A stretch of 64,000 nt of DNA, taken from positions 124,001-188,000 of the forward strand of contig NZ_JYJK01000007.1 in NCBI RefSeq assembly GCF_003263785.1, in the 5' to 3' direction. The notes under the pieces are model-generated. The model did no database searches. It was not told where the DNA came from and saw only the letters and a program-made list of their open reading frames with translations. Shown here one piece after another: positions 39,018 to 49,121 of the stretch. The position numbers and the translations under genes were made by a program. The DNA is from Vibrio variabilis. GTDB lineage: Bacteria > Pseudomonadota > Gammaproteobacteria > Enterobacterales > Vibrionaceae. The first letter of the stretch is position 1. Each line of letters begins with the position of its first letter.

Positions 39018-41168
39018 ATGCGTTTGCCTTTCCATAACCGTCTGTTTTTATGTAGTTTTATTGCTTCTTCAGCGTTGGCGAATGAAGATCTTATGTCACT
39101 ATTGGATATGCCACTAGCATCCCTCGCAGAAACCAAAGTGATGTCTAGCACTCGAAGCACTCAAAGCCTAGCCGATACGCCTGCTGCTGTTTATGTCATA
39201 ACCGCGAAAGAGATAAATCGTTCGGGTGCACGCTCAGTTGCTGATGCTCTCGCCTTAGCGCCAGGTTTGCACGTAGCTAAATTCTCGAATTATGACTGGG
39301 GCATTTCTGCCCGCAGCTCGAATCAAGCGCTAACCAATAGTTTACTCGTCATGGTAGACGGAAGAAGCGTACTCAATGCGATGTTCTCTGGTGTCGACTG
39401 GGATCTTATTCCTGTCAGTATGGATAACATTGCTCAAATTGAAGTGGTGTTAGGTCCAGTAGGCACCATCTGGGGCGGCAATGCGGTTAATGGAGTGATC
39501 AATATTATTACTCTGGATGCAGAAAACGCACCCAAAGGAAAAGTGTCTGCCAGTTTCGGTAACTATGGTTACAAAGAAGTAAAGCTGCATCATGGCGGTC
39601 AAGTCGGCGATTCATCGCATATTAGCGGTTACGCTGAATACTTGGAGCATAAACCATGGGCGAGTACCGAAGACAAAGTGCAATCTCAACAGCATTACAA
39701 TGTCGTGACGGGTCGATTTGGTGCTCGTTTTGATTATCAGTTTTTAAATCATACGCTCAATCTGCAAGCTGGTGGTATTCGATCTGAAGAAGATTATTTA
39801 TGGGCTAATTACCATCCTCATTTGTTTTTTCCACAGCGTCCAGCGCACGATTATTATGAACAGAAAATGATCGCACAAGAGTGGTTTGCCGGTGGCTCGC
39901 ATATCTATGAGAGAGCCAACAATGACCGCATAGAAAGTGATCTATGGTTAACTTATAGCGATAACGATGGCCCAGATAGAAACGCCCATTTTGTACGTTT
40001 TGATTTGGACAGCCGCTACTTGTTTGATGACCTGTGGGGCACACAGCTCATGATTGGTGGCAATGTTCGTTTGATTCAAGAACGTTTCCATCAGTATTCT
40101 CGATATGATGAAGTGACTGCGCCATATCTACGCTCTGCAGACAAACCAAGTTATTTAAATCAGAGCTATGGTATTTACGCTAACTGGACCATTCCTGTGA
40201 CCGATTCAGCCACGCTAATGTTAGGGAACCGTTGGCAATACCATAACATAACGGATGATACCTATGCTCAGCCTCAAGTTCGTCTGAACTACAAATTGGC
40301 GGACAACCAAACTCTCTGGGCGGGTTGGGGCTCTGCTGTGGTGACGCCGTCACGTTTGGAGCGTTCAACCACTTTCCGACAAAACGGTTATGTTGAAAAT
40401 GCCCTGTTCAGTGACGGGAATCATTACGATTACTACTATAGCTACATCTACAAAGGCAATAACCAGCTTAAGGTGGAGACGGTCGACACCCTAGAAGCCG
40501 GATATCGCTTTTGGCACGATGAAAAGCTGCAGTTGAACCTTAATGGTTTTTATAGCATTCACGAAAATATTCGCGCCTACGCAGGTACTGGCGCACAACA
40601 GTGGGTGATACCAGGTGGCGCATCTGAAGGTAGTGTGGGAACTGTCTTTGAGCAGTACACCTCGGAATATGTCGATCCGCTGTGGACTCGAACGTATGGT
40701 GGTGAGGTGTCTGCAAAATGGCAACCTATTTCAAACCTCCAGCTCAATGCAAACTATAGCTATAAAAAGATCCTTGGCTACTGTAGTGGAAGCATTTGTC
40801 AGTCCAACTCTGCGGTAGCAAAGGCCTTAGAAAATCAGCCTAATCATTTTTTCAACGCTCAGGCTATTTGGGATATCTCATCGCAGTGGTGGGTAAGTAG
40901 TGCTTTGCAATATGTGTCGGCCACGAGTGTGCCGAGTCATGTAGGGACGGTTGAGCAAAATGGTTGGCCACGTGTCGTGAATCTTGACCTAGCGCTTAGC
41001 TGGCAACATTCTCGTCAATGGCCTCGCATCACCGCCACCGTTGAAAACTTGGGCGCCTATGAAAACTATGAATACCCTCAAGCGTATGGGCCTTTTCAAA
41101 ACGATACCCAATATTGGTTACAAGTTGAATGGCGCTATTGGGATGCTCAAGGTGAGCATCGATGGTGA
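39018..41168 (+). CDS. TonB-dependent outer-membrane receptor
   Basis: 716 residues. Signal peptide ending ALANE. Plug domain about 45-165 with TPAAVYVITAKEINRSGARS, ALALAPGLHV and VVLGPVGTIWGGNAVNGVIN. The rest is the 22-strand barrel, ending in an aromatic-rich QVEWRYWDAQGEHRW. The ligand is unknown; no Fur box was seen, so iron is not implied. Its stop overlaps the next gene by 7 bases. The operon of TonB receptor, YfiR-like protein and diguanylate cyclase suggests that a nutrient or signal at the outer membrane is relayed to c-di-GMP synthesis. Confidence 0.9.
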   Translation: MRLPFHNRLFLCSFIASSALANEDLMSLLDMPLASLAETKVMSSTRSTQSLADTPAAVYVITAKEINRSGARSVADALALAPGLHVAKFSNYDWGISARSSNQALTNSLLVMVDGRSVLNAMFSGVDWDLIPVSMDNIAQIEVVLGPVGTIWGGNAVNGVINIITLDAENAPKGKVSASFGNYGYKEVKLHHGGQVGDSSHISGYAEYLEHKPWASTEDKVQSQQHYNVVTGRFGARFDYQFLNHTLNLQAGGIRSEEDYLWANYHPHLFFPQRPAHDYYEQKMIAQEWFAGGSHIYERANNDRIESDLWLTYSDNDGPDRNAHFVRFDLDSRYLFDDLWGTQLMIGGNVRLIQERFHQYSRYDEVTAPYLRSADKPSYLNQSYGIYANWTIPVTDSATLMLGNRWQYHNITDDTYAQPQVRLNYKLADNQTLWAGWGSAVVTPSRLERSTTFRQNGYVENALFSDGNHYDYYYSYIYKGNNQLKVETVDTLEAGYRFWHDEKLQLNLNGFYSIHENIRAYAGTGAQQWVIPGGASEGSVGTVFEQYTSEYVDPLWTRTYGGEVSAKWQPISNLQLNANYSYKKILGYCSGSICQSNSAVAKALENQPNHFFNAQAIWDISSQWWVSSALQYVSATSVPSHVGTVEQNGWPRVVNLDLALSWQHSRQWPRITATVENLGAYENYEYPQAYGPFQNDTQYWLQVEWRYWDAQGEHRW

Positions 41169-41692
41169 AGTGCAGGTTTAGTTGGCGACTTCTATTGATA
41201 ACTATTCTATGGCTTGGTTGGGAGCCAAGCCGTGCATGGGCGGCGGTGAGCGATGACCAGCTTAAAGCTGTGTATCTATACCGCTTTCCTATGCTTGCGG
41301 ATTGGCCAACCGCAGCGACAGGCAAAGTCACGCATTACTGTATTACTCGAGAATCTTCGATAGGGGATTACTTGTCACAAATAATCGCGAGTAAATCGTC
41401 ATCCGCTCGTTTCGTCGACCTGTCGCAAAGTGATAAGTCACAGACAGAGATTTGCCATATTTTGTATGTTGATGGACAAGATCGTGAGCATGTTGTTGAG
41501 TTAGCAAAGCGCTACCCATACGCCCTGACGATAGGCACTGGCGTTCAGTTTGTGTCACTAGGAGGCATGTTGGCGTTCATTAAAGTAAATAACCGAATCA
41601 AACCATTGATATCGCAGCACAACGTAGAAAAATCGGGTGTTCGTCTTCGCGCACAACTATTGGCGATTTCGGAACTGGCAGAGGAAAAATAG
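41162..41692 (+). CDS. YfiR-like periplasmic protein (DUF4154)
   Basis: 176 residues. Signal peptide ending AWAAV. The mature chain matches DUF4154/YfiR: DDQLKAVYLYRFPMLADWP, ICHILYVDGQD and GTGVQFVSLGGMLAFIKVNN, then RLRAQLLAISEL. In Pseudomonas YfiR sits in the periplasm and holds the cyclase YfiN inactive. Two cysteines are present, as in YfiR, where they are redox sensitive. It overlaps the receptor gene and stops 2 bases before the cyclase gene, so all three are translated together. Confidence 0.88.
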   Translation: MVKCRFSWRLLLITILWLGWEPSRAWAAVSDDQLKAVYLYRFPMLADWPTAATGKVTHYCITRESSIGDYLSQIIASKSSSARFVDLSQSDKSQTEICHILYVDGQDREHVVELAKRYPYALTIGTGVQFVSLGGMLAFIKVNNRIKPLISQHNVEKSGVRLRAQLLAISELAEEK

Positions 41693-41694
41693 TA

Positions 41695-43602
41695 ATGATC
41701 ACTCGGATTGCTTCGCTGCCTTTGCGATACAAAATGATATTGCCGACTTGGCTTATTTCGACCTTTTTGGTGTTCATTGTAGGTGTGACTACGATCCTAA
41801 TTTTGACCCACTATCAAAAAAGGGCGCTCGAAACGCGTGTGACCATTTTGACTCAGGGTGTTGCGAATACTTTGCAAGCTGCAATGATGTTCGACGATAG
41901 CCTATCTGCCGAAGAGCAGCTTTCGAACCTGTCATTTGACCCAGATATCTTAGCCGCCGTTGTCAATGACGTTGAAGTCAATGAACTTGCTAAGATCTTG
42001 CGTCTACCAAAGGGATGCCATTGGCAGTTTGACTCTGTGCGGTGTGACGATATCGCTTTTGAAAGTCAAACTCAGACAATACGTCTTGGAGAGGAAAACC
42101 TAGGCGAACTCCGGGTTTGGGTTTCACACGAAAGATTGATGCTAGAGCAACGACAAATGTGGATTGTGCTGTTTTCAACGTCTTTGCTTCTCTCCCTGTT
42201 CGCATGGCGCTTTGCAAAAGTCATGCACTCTCTAATCGTTATGCCGCTAAACTCATTGCACCAATCAATGCAACAAGTGATTGAGGAGGGGATACGTCAA
42301 CGAGAGTTACCAGTAAATCAAAATGATGAACTCGGAAAACTGACGACTTGTTTCAATGTGATGGTGGCAAGCCTTGTTGATAGAGAGCGAGAACTAAGTA
42401 AAGCTTTGGAACAGCTAGAAGGTAAAAACCGATACATTATTCGTGCACTAGACGTAATGGAAAAAGGTATCTTGGTGGTTTCGCCGAGCCTTGATGTTAT
42501 CTATAGCAATCCATTCGCTGACAATCAGATTCAAGAACTGAAAATGAGCAGAGATGCGAGAACACTATTGGAAAGTCGATTTAACCCAAGAGCTGGTATC
42601 GACAACATAGTCAGTGCGATTACTCATCAGAATGTCGTAGAGTCGGTAGAGCTTCATCAGCATCATTCTGATCGCCGCTATAGGGTGAGTTGTCACCCAT
42701 TAGAGTCTGAAGCCCACACATTAGTGCAATTTGAGGATTTTACGGATCGCTACGTTAGCGAGCAGCGCAGATCACTCATTGAACTGGTGTTTGAACAAAA
42801 CATGGATGCCATGTTGGTGTTGGATCGCCATGGCATGGTGTCAATGATGAACTCTGCGGCGGGAAACTGGTTTGGATCTATTCAATCCTTTACCGAGATT
42901 AAGTTGCAGAGCAAAGATCGCTTATCACGGAATGACATAAAACGGTTGTTAGTCAAAGAGCGAATTGAAAACCATATCGATATTGATCTTCTTACTGGAA
43001 AGCGAATTCCTTGCCACGTGCAGGTGAGAGCACTCAAGTCTCAAAAAGGCAGGGTTGAAGCGATCTTGGTGACACTCCGAGACCTGACGCATGAACAAGA
43101 ACTTCAGCGACTCAACTACCAAGTAAGTCATGATGTATTAACGGGATTAAGCAATCGAACGGCCGCTCTTCAGATACTAAAAGATAAGCATATGGCTCAT
43201 CGTGACCAGTGGGTACTGTTTATCGACCTAGATGGATTTAAAGCGATTAATGATAAATATGGACACGCGACGGGAGATGAATTGTTGAGGATTGTCGCCA
43301 ATAGGCTCAAAGAAGGAGCGCCTGCGCAGTCATTGGTGTCTCGCTTATCTGGTGACGAGTTTTTAATTGGCCTTGAAGAAGATGGAAAGCTTGATGTGCA
43401 CCTTGAGCGACTGCTCTATCTGTTGAAAACACCGATTGTTATTGATGGCCATCACTGTCATGTTTCGGCGAGCATTGGTGTAGTGTCATGGAAGAAAGAG
43501 TCTAAGACACCGCTAACACTGGTCGTTACGGCAGCAGATCAAGCTATGTACCACGCCAAAAGAGCAGGCAAAAACCAATACTACTTAGCTGAAGCAGTAT
43601 AA
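41695..43602 (+). CDS. Membrane diguanylate cyclase with CHASE8-like, HAMP, PAS and GGDEF-type domains
   Basis: 635 residues. Helix 1 near 15-38 and helix 2 near 158-175 enclose a periplasmic sensor. A HAMP region, one or two PAS-like domains (about 250-450) and a C-terminal cyclase domain follow, the last beginning VSHDVLTGLSNRTAALQIL. The active-site loop reads RLSGDEFLIGL, so SGDEF stands where GGDEF is usual; this variant can be active. No RxxD inhibitory site lies five residues upstream (APAQ there). By analogy with YfiN it should be repressed by the YfiR-like protein encoded just before. Confidence 0.9.
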   Translation: MITRIASLPLRYKMILPTWLISTFLVFIVGVTTILILTHYQKRALETRVTILTQGVANTLQAAMMFDDSLSAEEQLSNLSFDPDILAAVVNDVEVNELAKILRLPKGCHWQFDSVRCDDIAFESQTQTIRLGEENLGELRVWVSHERLMLEQRQMWIVLFSTSLLLSLFAWRFAKVMHSLIVMPLNSLHQSMQQVIEEGIRQRELPVNQNDELGKLTTCFNVMVASLVDRERELSKALEQLEGKNRYIIRALDVMEKGILVVSPSLDVIYSNPFADNQIQELKMSRDARTLLESRFNPRAGIDNIVSAITHQNVVESVELHQHHSDRRYRVSCHPLESEAHTLVQFEDFTDRYVSEQRRSLIELVFEQNMDAMLVLDRHGMVSMMNSAAGNWFGSIQSFTEIKLQSKDRLSRNDIKRLLVKERIENHIDIDLLTGKRIPCHVQVRALKSQKGRVEAILVTLRDLTHEQELQRLNYQVSHDVLTGLSNRTAALQILKDKHMAHRDQWVLFIDLDGFKAINDKYGHATGDELLRIVANRLKEGAPAQSLVSRLSGDEFLIGLEEDGKLDVHLERLLYLLKTPIVIDGHHCHVSASIGVVSWKKESKTPLTLVVTAADQAMYHAKRAGKNQYYLAEAV

Positions 43603-43643
43603 CGAGAACGTAATGCGGCAATAAGACGTTTAACTGTAGCGTC

Positions 43644-44546
43644 TTATTGCTCGCTGTTGGCGAACTCTGATTTAAGCCAACCTCTCAGTGCCAATGTACT
43701 CTCTAGCTTAAGTTTCTCAGGTGGGCAGGCGAAGTAGTATTCTTGGTGGGGGTTTACCACCGCTTTACCCACTTCGACGAGTAACTGGTTGTCTACTTCG
43801 TCTTTGATAAATAGTCGATGAGTCACCAAGAGACCTAAGCTGCGAATGGCAGCGTGGATCGCTTGAACTGACGCATTGAACGTCAGTGAGCGAGGGGAGT
43901 TTGGAATCGAAAGTGCATGGGCTTGACTCCAAACCTCCCAGTCGTGTTTACGCCGGTCATTGGTTACCCAGATGATTGGGTTATCACTGACAAGTGTGGC
44001 TAAATCATCAGAAGGTAGCATCTCTAAAAGGCTAGGGCTGCAGACCATAACTAACTCGTCATCCCCCAGTTTTTCACAGTAGTACTGTTGCCAATCATCA
44101 ATCTTGCCATGGACGATTGCGACATCCACACCTTCTCGTTCTAAGTCGAACGGCCCTATTAGATTAGAGATTCTGGTATCAAGGTTTGGGAGCGCTTGCT
44201 GTAGATTTTCGACGCGAGGGATCCACCAATGGAGCGCGAGGGAGTTCACCATGTTAATGGTTAACCGCTTATCGTGCTTATGCTTTAGCAGGTTTTCACT
44301 CGCTCGCACGATTTTCTCGAGCGCAGGAGCCACGTCTCGATAGTACGCTTTTCCCTCACGAGTGAGTGATACCTTGCGTCCAACTCGGTGAAACAGCTTA
44401 GTATCGAGCTGGGTCTCCAAGCTTTTGATTGCTTGACTGATAGCGGAGTGACTGACAAAAAGCCGTTCAGCCGCCATCGTCATACTTCCTAATTCCGCGA
44501 CAGCGACGAACGAATAAAGTGATTTTAACGCGACATGTTGCTTCAT
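43644..44546 (-). CDS. LysR-family regulator, GcvA-like
   Basis: 300 residues from the ATG at 44546 (an in-frame ATG four codons upstream is also possible). The N-terminal helix-turn-helix reads AVAELGSMTMAAERLFVSHS and continues AISQAIKSLETQL. The effector domain from about 90 contains NMVNSLALHWWIPR and ERE-type loops like GcvA or AmpR regulators. It is divergent from an EamA transporter gene, with a perfect dyad between them, which points to control of that transporter and of itself. Confidence 0.87.
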   Translation of the reverse strand: MKQHVALKSLYSFVAVAELGSMTMAAERLFVSHSAISQAIKSLETQLDTKLFHRVGRKVSLTREGKAYYRDVAPALEKIVRASENLLKHKHDKRLTINMVNSLALHWWIPRVENLQQALPNLDTRISNLIGPFDLEREGVDVAIVHGKIDDWQQYYCEKLGDDELVMVCSPSLLEMLPSDDLATLVSDNPIIWVTNDRRKHDWEVWSQAHALSIPNSPRSLTFNASVQAIHAAIRSLGLLVTHRLFIKDEVDNQLLVEVGKAVVNPHQEYYFACPPEKLKLESTLALRGWLKSEFANSEQ

Positions 44547-44561
44547 TATGCTATTCATATA

Positions 44562-44578
44562 TGTAAGTTATACTTACA
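44562..44578. promoter_or_regulatory. LysR-type operator dyad
   Basis: TGTAAG-TTATA-CTTACA, a perfect 17-bp dyad of the T-N11-A form typical for LysR proteins. It lies 15 bases before the LysR start and 84 bases before the EamA start, the usual spot for a divergent LysR site. Confidence 0.6.
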
Positions 44579-44662
44579 GTATAGTTAACAAAAACTCGCT
44601 ATTCTTCAGTGATGCTCCTCACTACAATGCCAATAAGTTAACAAACAGTAGTAAGGGATAAT

Positions 44663-45613
44663 GTGAGAGTCAGTCAACATCACAAAGCGAGCATTTTCAT
44701 GCTTTCTTCAACACTCAGTTTAGCGGTAACAGGATTGGTGACCCAATACTTATCCACCCAATTTGTTGCTGTTGAACTGGCGTTGTTACGGTTTTGGACG
44801 CCTGCGCTGCTATTGTTTGCTTTTCTTACATTTCAAGGTATTCGCACGCCTCCAGAGTCAATGCGACGCGTATTATTGATTCGTGCTTTTTGTATAGCAG
44901 CCTGTCAGTTTTGCTTTATCTACGCGTTAGGGAAATTGTCTTTAATCGAAGGCGTCGTGTTATTCGGTACCGGGCCACTGTTCATTGCGCTGTTTGAAAA
45001 GTTGCTGTTCCGAGTTCCTCTTTCGAAGCAAACTCTTATAGCGCTGTTTCTTACCTTTGTAGGCGTCGTTTTTCTTGCTGGAGATACACAAGGGTTTACT
45101 CTAAAACCAGAACTCGCTATTGGGTTAATGGCGGGCGTATTTAACGCAGGTTCCCAGCTCAGTTTACATCGCGCTTCCAAAGGAGAGATGTCAGGCACTG
45201 AGAATAATGCTTGGACGTTTTTACTTGCTGGGTTGTTGTTGATACCCGTTGCTGTCGGCTATTACGCTACGGCAGGCATACCTTCGTCGATACCTCTAGA
45301 GTTACCAAACGATTTGCCAGTGATGTCGGCAGTTTTGCTACTCACCTTGATGATAATTAATACACAGGTGTGTCGATATCAAGCCTATAAGTCTGCTGCG
45401 ACCAATACTCAAGTTGCGCCGCTCATTTATACCAATTTGCTCTTTACCGCCCTTTTCCAGTTTACATTGTTTGATACACCATTTACCTCAATGCAGCTGC
45501 TAGGCATTGGATTGATCGTATTTGGTAATCTCATACCCGCTCTCTGGCCTGTATTATTCGGTGCCTTTCATCGCCCAATTGAACCGACATCTTCATCAAG
45601 CAGTTCAAATTGA
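44663..45613 (+). CDS. EamA/DMT family transporter
   Basis: 316 residues with ten hydrophobic helices in two EamA repeats; the first begins SIFMLSSTLSLAVTGLVTQY, the second near residue 160 with GLMAGVFNAGSQLSLHRA. These inner-membrane proteins export amino acids or other metabolites; the substrate is unknown. A GTG start at 44663 with AAGGGATA upstream is used, as the nearby ATG is followed by a stop. The C-terminal tail is Ser-rich. Divergent from the LysR gene. Confidence 0.85.
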   Translation: MRVSQHHKASIFMLSSTLSLAVTGLVTQYLSTQFVAVELALLRFWTPALLLFAFLTFQGIRTPPESMRRVLLIRAFCIAACQFCFIYALGKLSLIEGVVLFGTGPLFIALFEKLLFRVPLSKQTLIALFLTFVGVVFLAGDTQGFTLKPELAIGLMAGVFNAGSQLSLHRASKGEMSGTENNAWTFLLAGLLLIPVAVGYYATAGIPSSIPLELPNDLPVMSAVLLLTLMIINTQVCRYQAYKSAATNTQVAPLIYTNLLFTALFQFTLFDTPFTSMQLLGIGLIVFGNLIPALWPVLFGAFHRPIEPTSSSSSSN

Positions 45614-45728
45614 TTCTCATATTAAAAATTAACATACACAATAATATAAGTGATTGATATTTAGGTTATATTATTTTGGCATGTGTTTTGTATCCATAGA
45701 GTTAAGCCATCAGCAAAGGGACAAACTC

Positions 45729-47872
45729 ATGGTACTCACAAATAACGTAAAAAGACTAACAGGGATCGGAGGCAGCATTGCTGCTACGCTACTTGCGACA
45801 AGCGTTCAGGCAGCGCCTTTTGATACTTGTCCGAGTAAAGCTTACCTTTTTCAATCTACGCCAGTAAAAGTGTACGGGGTAAACCTAGTAACAGGCTCAA
45901 CAAGTCTATTGCAGGCAGATACCGGTATAAATGCCAACATCAACGGTGTCGGTTTTGATTTCAACGCTCGCTATATTTATGGTTACGATACCACCAACAA
46001 ACGTTTGGTTCGACTTGGTCAAGATTTTCAGGCGGAAGTGCTCAACACGACAGGATTGCCTACCGATCACACCTTTTTTGTCGGAGATGTGTACGAGAGT
46101 GTTTATTACCTTTATCGTAAAAACAAAGGCCTCTTTACTGTCGACCTCACACCATTGGATACTGATGCCAATGCGACTCTTACCGTAAACCGAGTGACGA
46201 CACGGTCTGTGGTTAACTTAACGGATTTTGCTTTTCACCCAAGCGATGGCAAGCTTTACGGTATCGATAACAGCTCCGGCGCATTGTACTCTTTCAACCC
46301 AGAGACCGGACAAGAGACTTATATCGGTGACACCGGTGAAACGGGCACCTTTGGTGCGGGGTATTTTGATGTTGATGGATACTACTACGTGTCACGAAAT
46401 CAAGATGGCCAGATTTACCGTATCGACCTGTCTCCAGGGAATGCGTCAAATATAGAGAACGGGATCGTACCTGCGGTCAAATTCGCAGACGGGCCTAACT
46501 CCAGTCAAAATGATGGCGCCCGCTGTGCCAACGCTCCTGTGTTGATGAAGACTCGCAAATTGACTTTGGTGACGCACCTACTTCATACCTAACCAAACTT
46601 GCAGACAATGGTCCAAGGCATGGGCTTGACGGCATAACTTGGTTAGGCGATGCAGAGCCAGACGGTGAGCAAGATGGTCGTGCTGATAACTTAGCAGATG
46701 ATGAAACCGGGCTTGACGACGAAAACGGCGTTGGCTTTGTTACGGCGATTGAACCCGGTTTGGACAGTATTGTCACTGTTAATGCTTCCACCAACGGCTA
46801 CCTGTCTGCATGGTTTGACTGGAACCAAGATGGAGATTTTGCCGATGAGGGTGAACAAGTGTTTACCGATACACAGTTGCAAGCCGGTAACAACAATTTA
46901 GTGTTTACTGTCGATGCAGCAGCCTACATTGGAACCACTTGGAGCCGCTTCCGTTTCAGTCAACAGCAAGGGCTAGATTACTTTGGCGGTGCTGCTACTG
47001 GTGAGGTAGAGGATCATCCATTGACAGTAACAGGTGAGGGCTTGTCAGTTCGCTACTACCCGAACGCAACAGACTATACGACCGTTGCTTTTGAGGACAA
47101 CTGGCCTTATACCGCTGACTACGACATGAATGATGTGGTTGTTAGCTATCGCATCACAGAAATCCTTCGAGATGGTAATGTCGTTAAGTCCAAAATTGAC
47201 GGCTATTTAGGAGCAGTCGGTGCTTCTTACCATAATGGGTTTGCGATACGTCTAAAAGGGCTTAACCGTAGCGACATTGATACTGATACCAGTCGTTTGA
47301 TCAAAAATGACGTTCTGTCTGAGACCAGCGGTTTAGAACAGATATCAAATGAAGCGATTTTTGTGATTAGTGAAGATACGTCAGTCTATAAACTGGATAG
47401 CTGTGACTTCCACCGTACGTTGATGTCATGTGGCGCAGAAGATGTACAACTCAATTTCACGCTTCACGTCAACATTAAAGAGGGCACAAATACCTCATCG
47501 TTGATGTCGATGCCGTATGACCCGTTTATCTTTGCAACACCAGACTATTACCATGGTGCCGGCTACTTCCAGCCAGGAAGAAAATGGGAAGTCCACTTAC
47601 CAAACTACGAACCCACTGAGCAATTCGACGCGGAACTATTTGCAGGTCTTGGACGAGATGTCAGTAACGCTTCAACCAACACCTATTTCAAAACAGCTGA
47701 AAACTTACCTTGGGCAATCATGGTTAACGACGAATGGCTATGGCCAACGGAAAACACGGATCTGTTAGCGGCGTATCCACAGTACGCAACCTACGCAGAA
47801 TCGAGCGGTGAGCAAGCGCAAAACTGGTTTGAGTCGCAATTCGCAACCCCTGACAAATGCTACATCCCATAG
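45729..47872 (+). CDS. Secreted LruC-domain protein with GEVED domain (frame interrupted near 46541)
   Basis: 714 residues after repair. Signal peptide ending SVQAAP. Residues about 28-270 look like a DUF6923-type beta-propeller with repeated G-x-D/N motifs. The middle part holds DFGDAP, DENGVGF and WFDWNQDGDFADEGEQVF and ends GEVEDHPLTV, a GEVED domain. The C-terminus is an LruC domain with DYDMNDVVVSYRITEIL. The frame breaks where CCTGTGTTGAT should read CCTGTGGTTGAT, giving PVVDEDSQIDFGDAPTSY. Probably exported to the surface or medium; role unknown. A lipoprotein gene follows after 10 bases. Confidence 0.85.
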
Positions 47873-47882
47873 GAGAAATATC

Positions 47883-48376
47883 ATGAAAGCACTTACTGTA
47901 ACCTCAATAATTTCTCTTGGACTGTTAGTAGGCTGTGGAGGCGGCGGTGGCGGTAGCGATTCTGGTGGCAGCGTATCAGTCCGCCTCCTGCGGCGACACC
48001 AGCCCCAGCGCCAACACCGGCTCCAGCACCAACACCGGTTGCGGTCACAGAGAGAACGATGGAAGATTTATCGATTCCTGACGATTTTGACTATCGACCA
48101 ATAGAGGCTTATTCACTTTTGGTTGATGCGACCAACGATGTCAATGGCAGAGCGTTTGTTTCGGTCTATACAGAGTTTAGCGAAAAGGCATCGGGTGAGT
48201 TAGAACCTAACTACGAAAGTAAAGTCGCTTCGCAAGCACTACGAAACGGCAAGGCAGAACTAAACTTCAATGCTGCAGAACATGTAGGATCGTTTTTAGT
48301 CGAGATATGGACGTACGATGGCAACGACCCTGTGAAGAAGTTAGTGACGGCCTCTAGCGAAAAGTTAACATGGTAA
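47883..48376 (+). CDS. Lipoprotein with Pro/Ala/Thr-rich linker (frame interrupted near 47981)
   Basis: 164 residues after repair. Lipobox LVGC at residues 15-18, then a run of seven glycines and a PAPAPTPAPAPTPVA linker that should lift the domain off the membrane. The globular part starts TMEDLSIPDDFDYRPIEAYS and looks all-beta. The frame breaks where GTCCGCC should read GTCCCGCC, after which the linker reads through. AGGAGA ribosome site. Directly behind the LruC gene, so likely its partner, perhaps in anchoring or assembly. Confidence 0.78.
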
Positions 48377-48411
48377 ATCCGTATTAAATACGCAACATAT
48401 CAGTACAGCGC

Positions 48412-48439
48412 AAAAAGCCTCGCCACAGCGAGGCTTTTT
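48412..48439 (+). terminator. Terminator after the LruC/lipoprotein operon
   Basis: AAAAAGCCTCGC / GCGAGGCTTTTT stem with a 4-base loop, perfect 12 bp. Confidence 0.9.
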
Positions 48440-48498
48440 AATAGCTTGTCGATAGCCAAGGCAGTACAATGCACAAAAAGCCACAAGCGATAAAGACA

Positions 48499-49014
48499 AT
48501 GAATCAAGAATACCTAAACGAGCCCGAAGAATTTGACGATCAAGAAGGCGAAGAGATCGAAATTGAAGCATCGGAATTGAAGTCTCAAGTCATCCCATTG
48601 AGTTATATAAACTGTTCAAAGTGGCTAACTTAGTGGGCGGTGGTGGTGAAGCGAAACACTTTATTGCTGAGGGTTATGTTGCGGTAAATGGTGAGCTGGA
48701 AACACGCAAGCGCCGCAAAATGTACGATGGTGACTTCTTTGAGTTCAACCAAGAATATTACGTTGTCGTTTGCGATCAGCCGCCGACTGAGCCAGAAGAG
48801 GCAAAGGTAGCGAACAAGCCTGAGCCAAAAGCGGCGCAGTCGAAACAGAGCAAGCCGCAACAAGACAAACAAAAAGAACAAAAAGGCGAAGTCCAACAAG
48901 CCTGGTCAATCGTCGTCAAAAGCCAATAAGTCGAACAAATCCAACTCAAGCAAATCGAACCAAAAAGGCAGTAAAGACCCGAATAGCGGACGCGGTTCCA
49001 TCGATTTCTTCTAG
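48499..49014 (+). CDS. S4-domain RNA-binding protein (frame interrupted near 48600 and 48885)
   Basis: 171 residues after repair. An acidic N-terminus (MNQEYLNEPEEFDDQEGEE) precedes an S4 domain, ELYKLFKVANLVGGGGEAKH, then VAVNGELETRKRRKMYDGD. A long Lys/Gln/Ser-rich tail ends GRGSIDFF. First break: ATTGAG should be ATTGGAG, giving IPLELYKLF. Second: AAAAAGGCG carries one extra G; removing it opens the Lys/Ser-rich tail through to the TAG at 49012. S4 domains bind structured RNA. The tail is disordered and basic and may add RNA affinity. Role unknown. Confidence 0.75.
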
Positions 49015-49080
49015 TTACGCACTGTCATTACTCGTAGCGCTGAGTTTAAAAGGATCTAGAACAAAACTGCAATATCAATG

Positions 49081-49107
49081 ACCGATACTCATAAGAGTAT
49101 CGGTTTA
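49081..49107 (+). terminator. Hairpin before ycdX
   Basis: ACCGATACTC / GAGTATCGGT perfect 10-bp stem with ATAA loop, then TTTA. It ends only 15 bases before the ycdX ATG, so it may also act as a leader structure. Confidence 0.6.
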
Positions 49108-49121
49108 TCGAGGAGAGAAGA

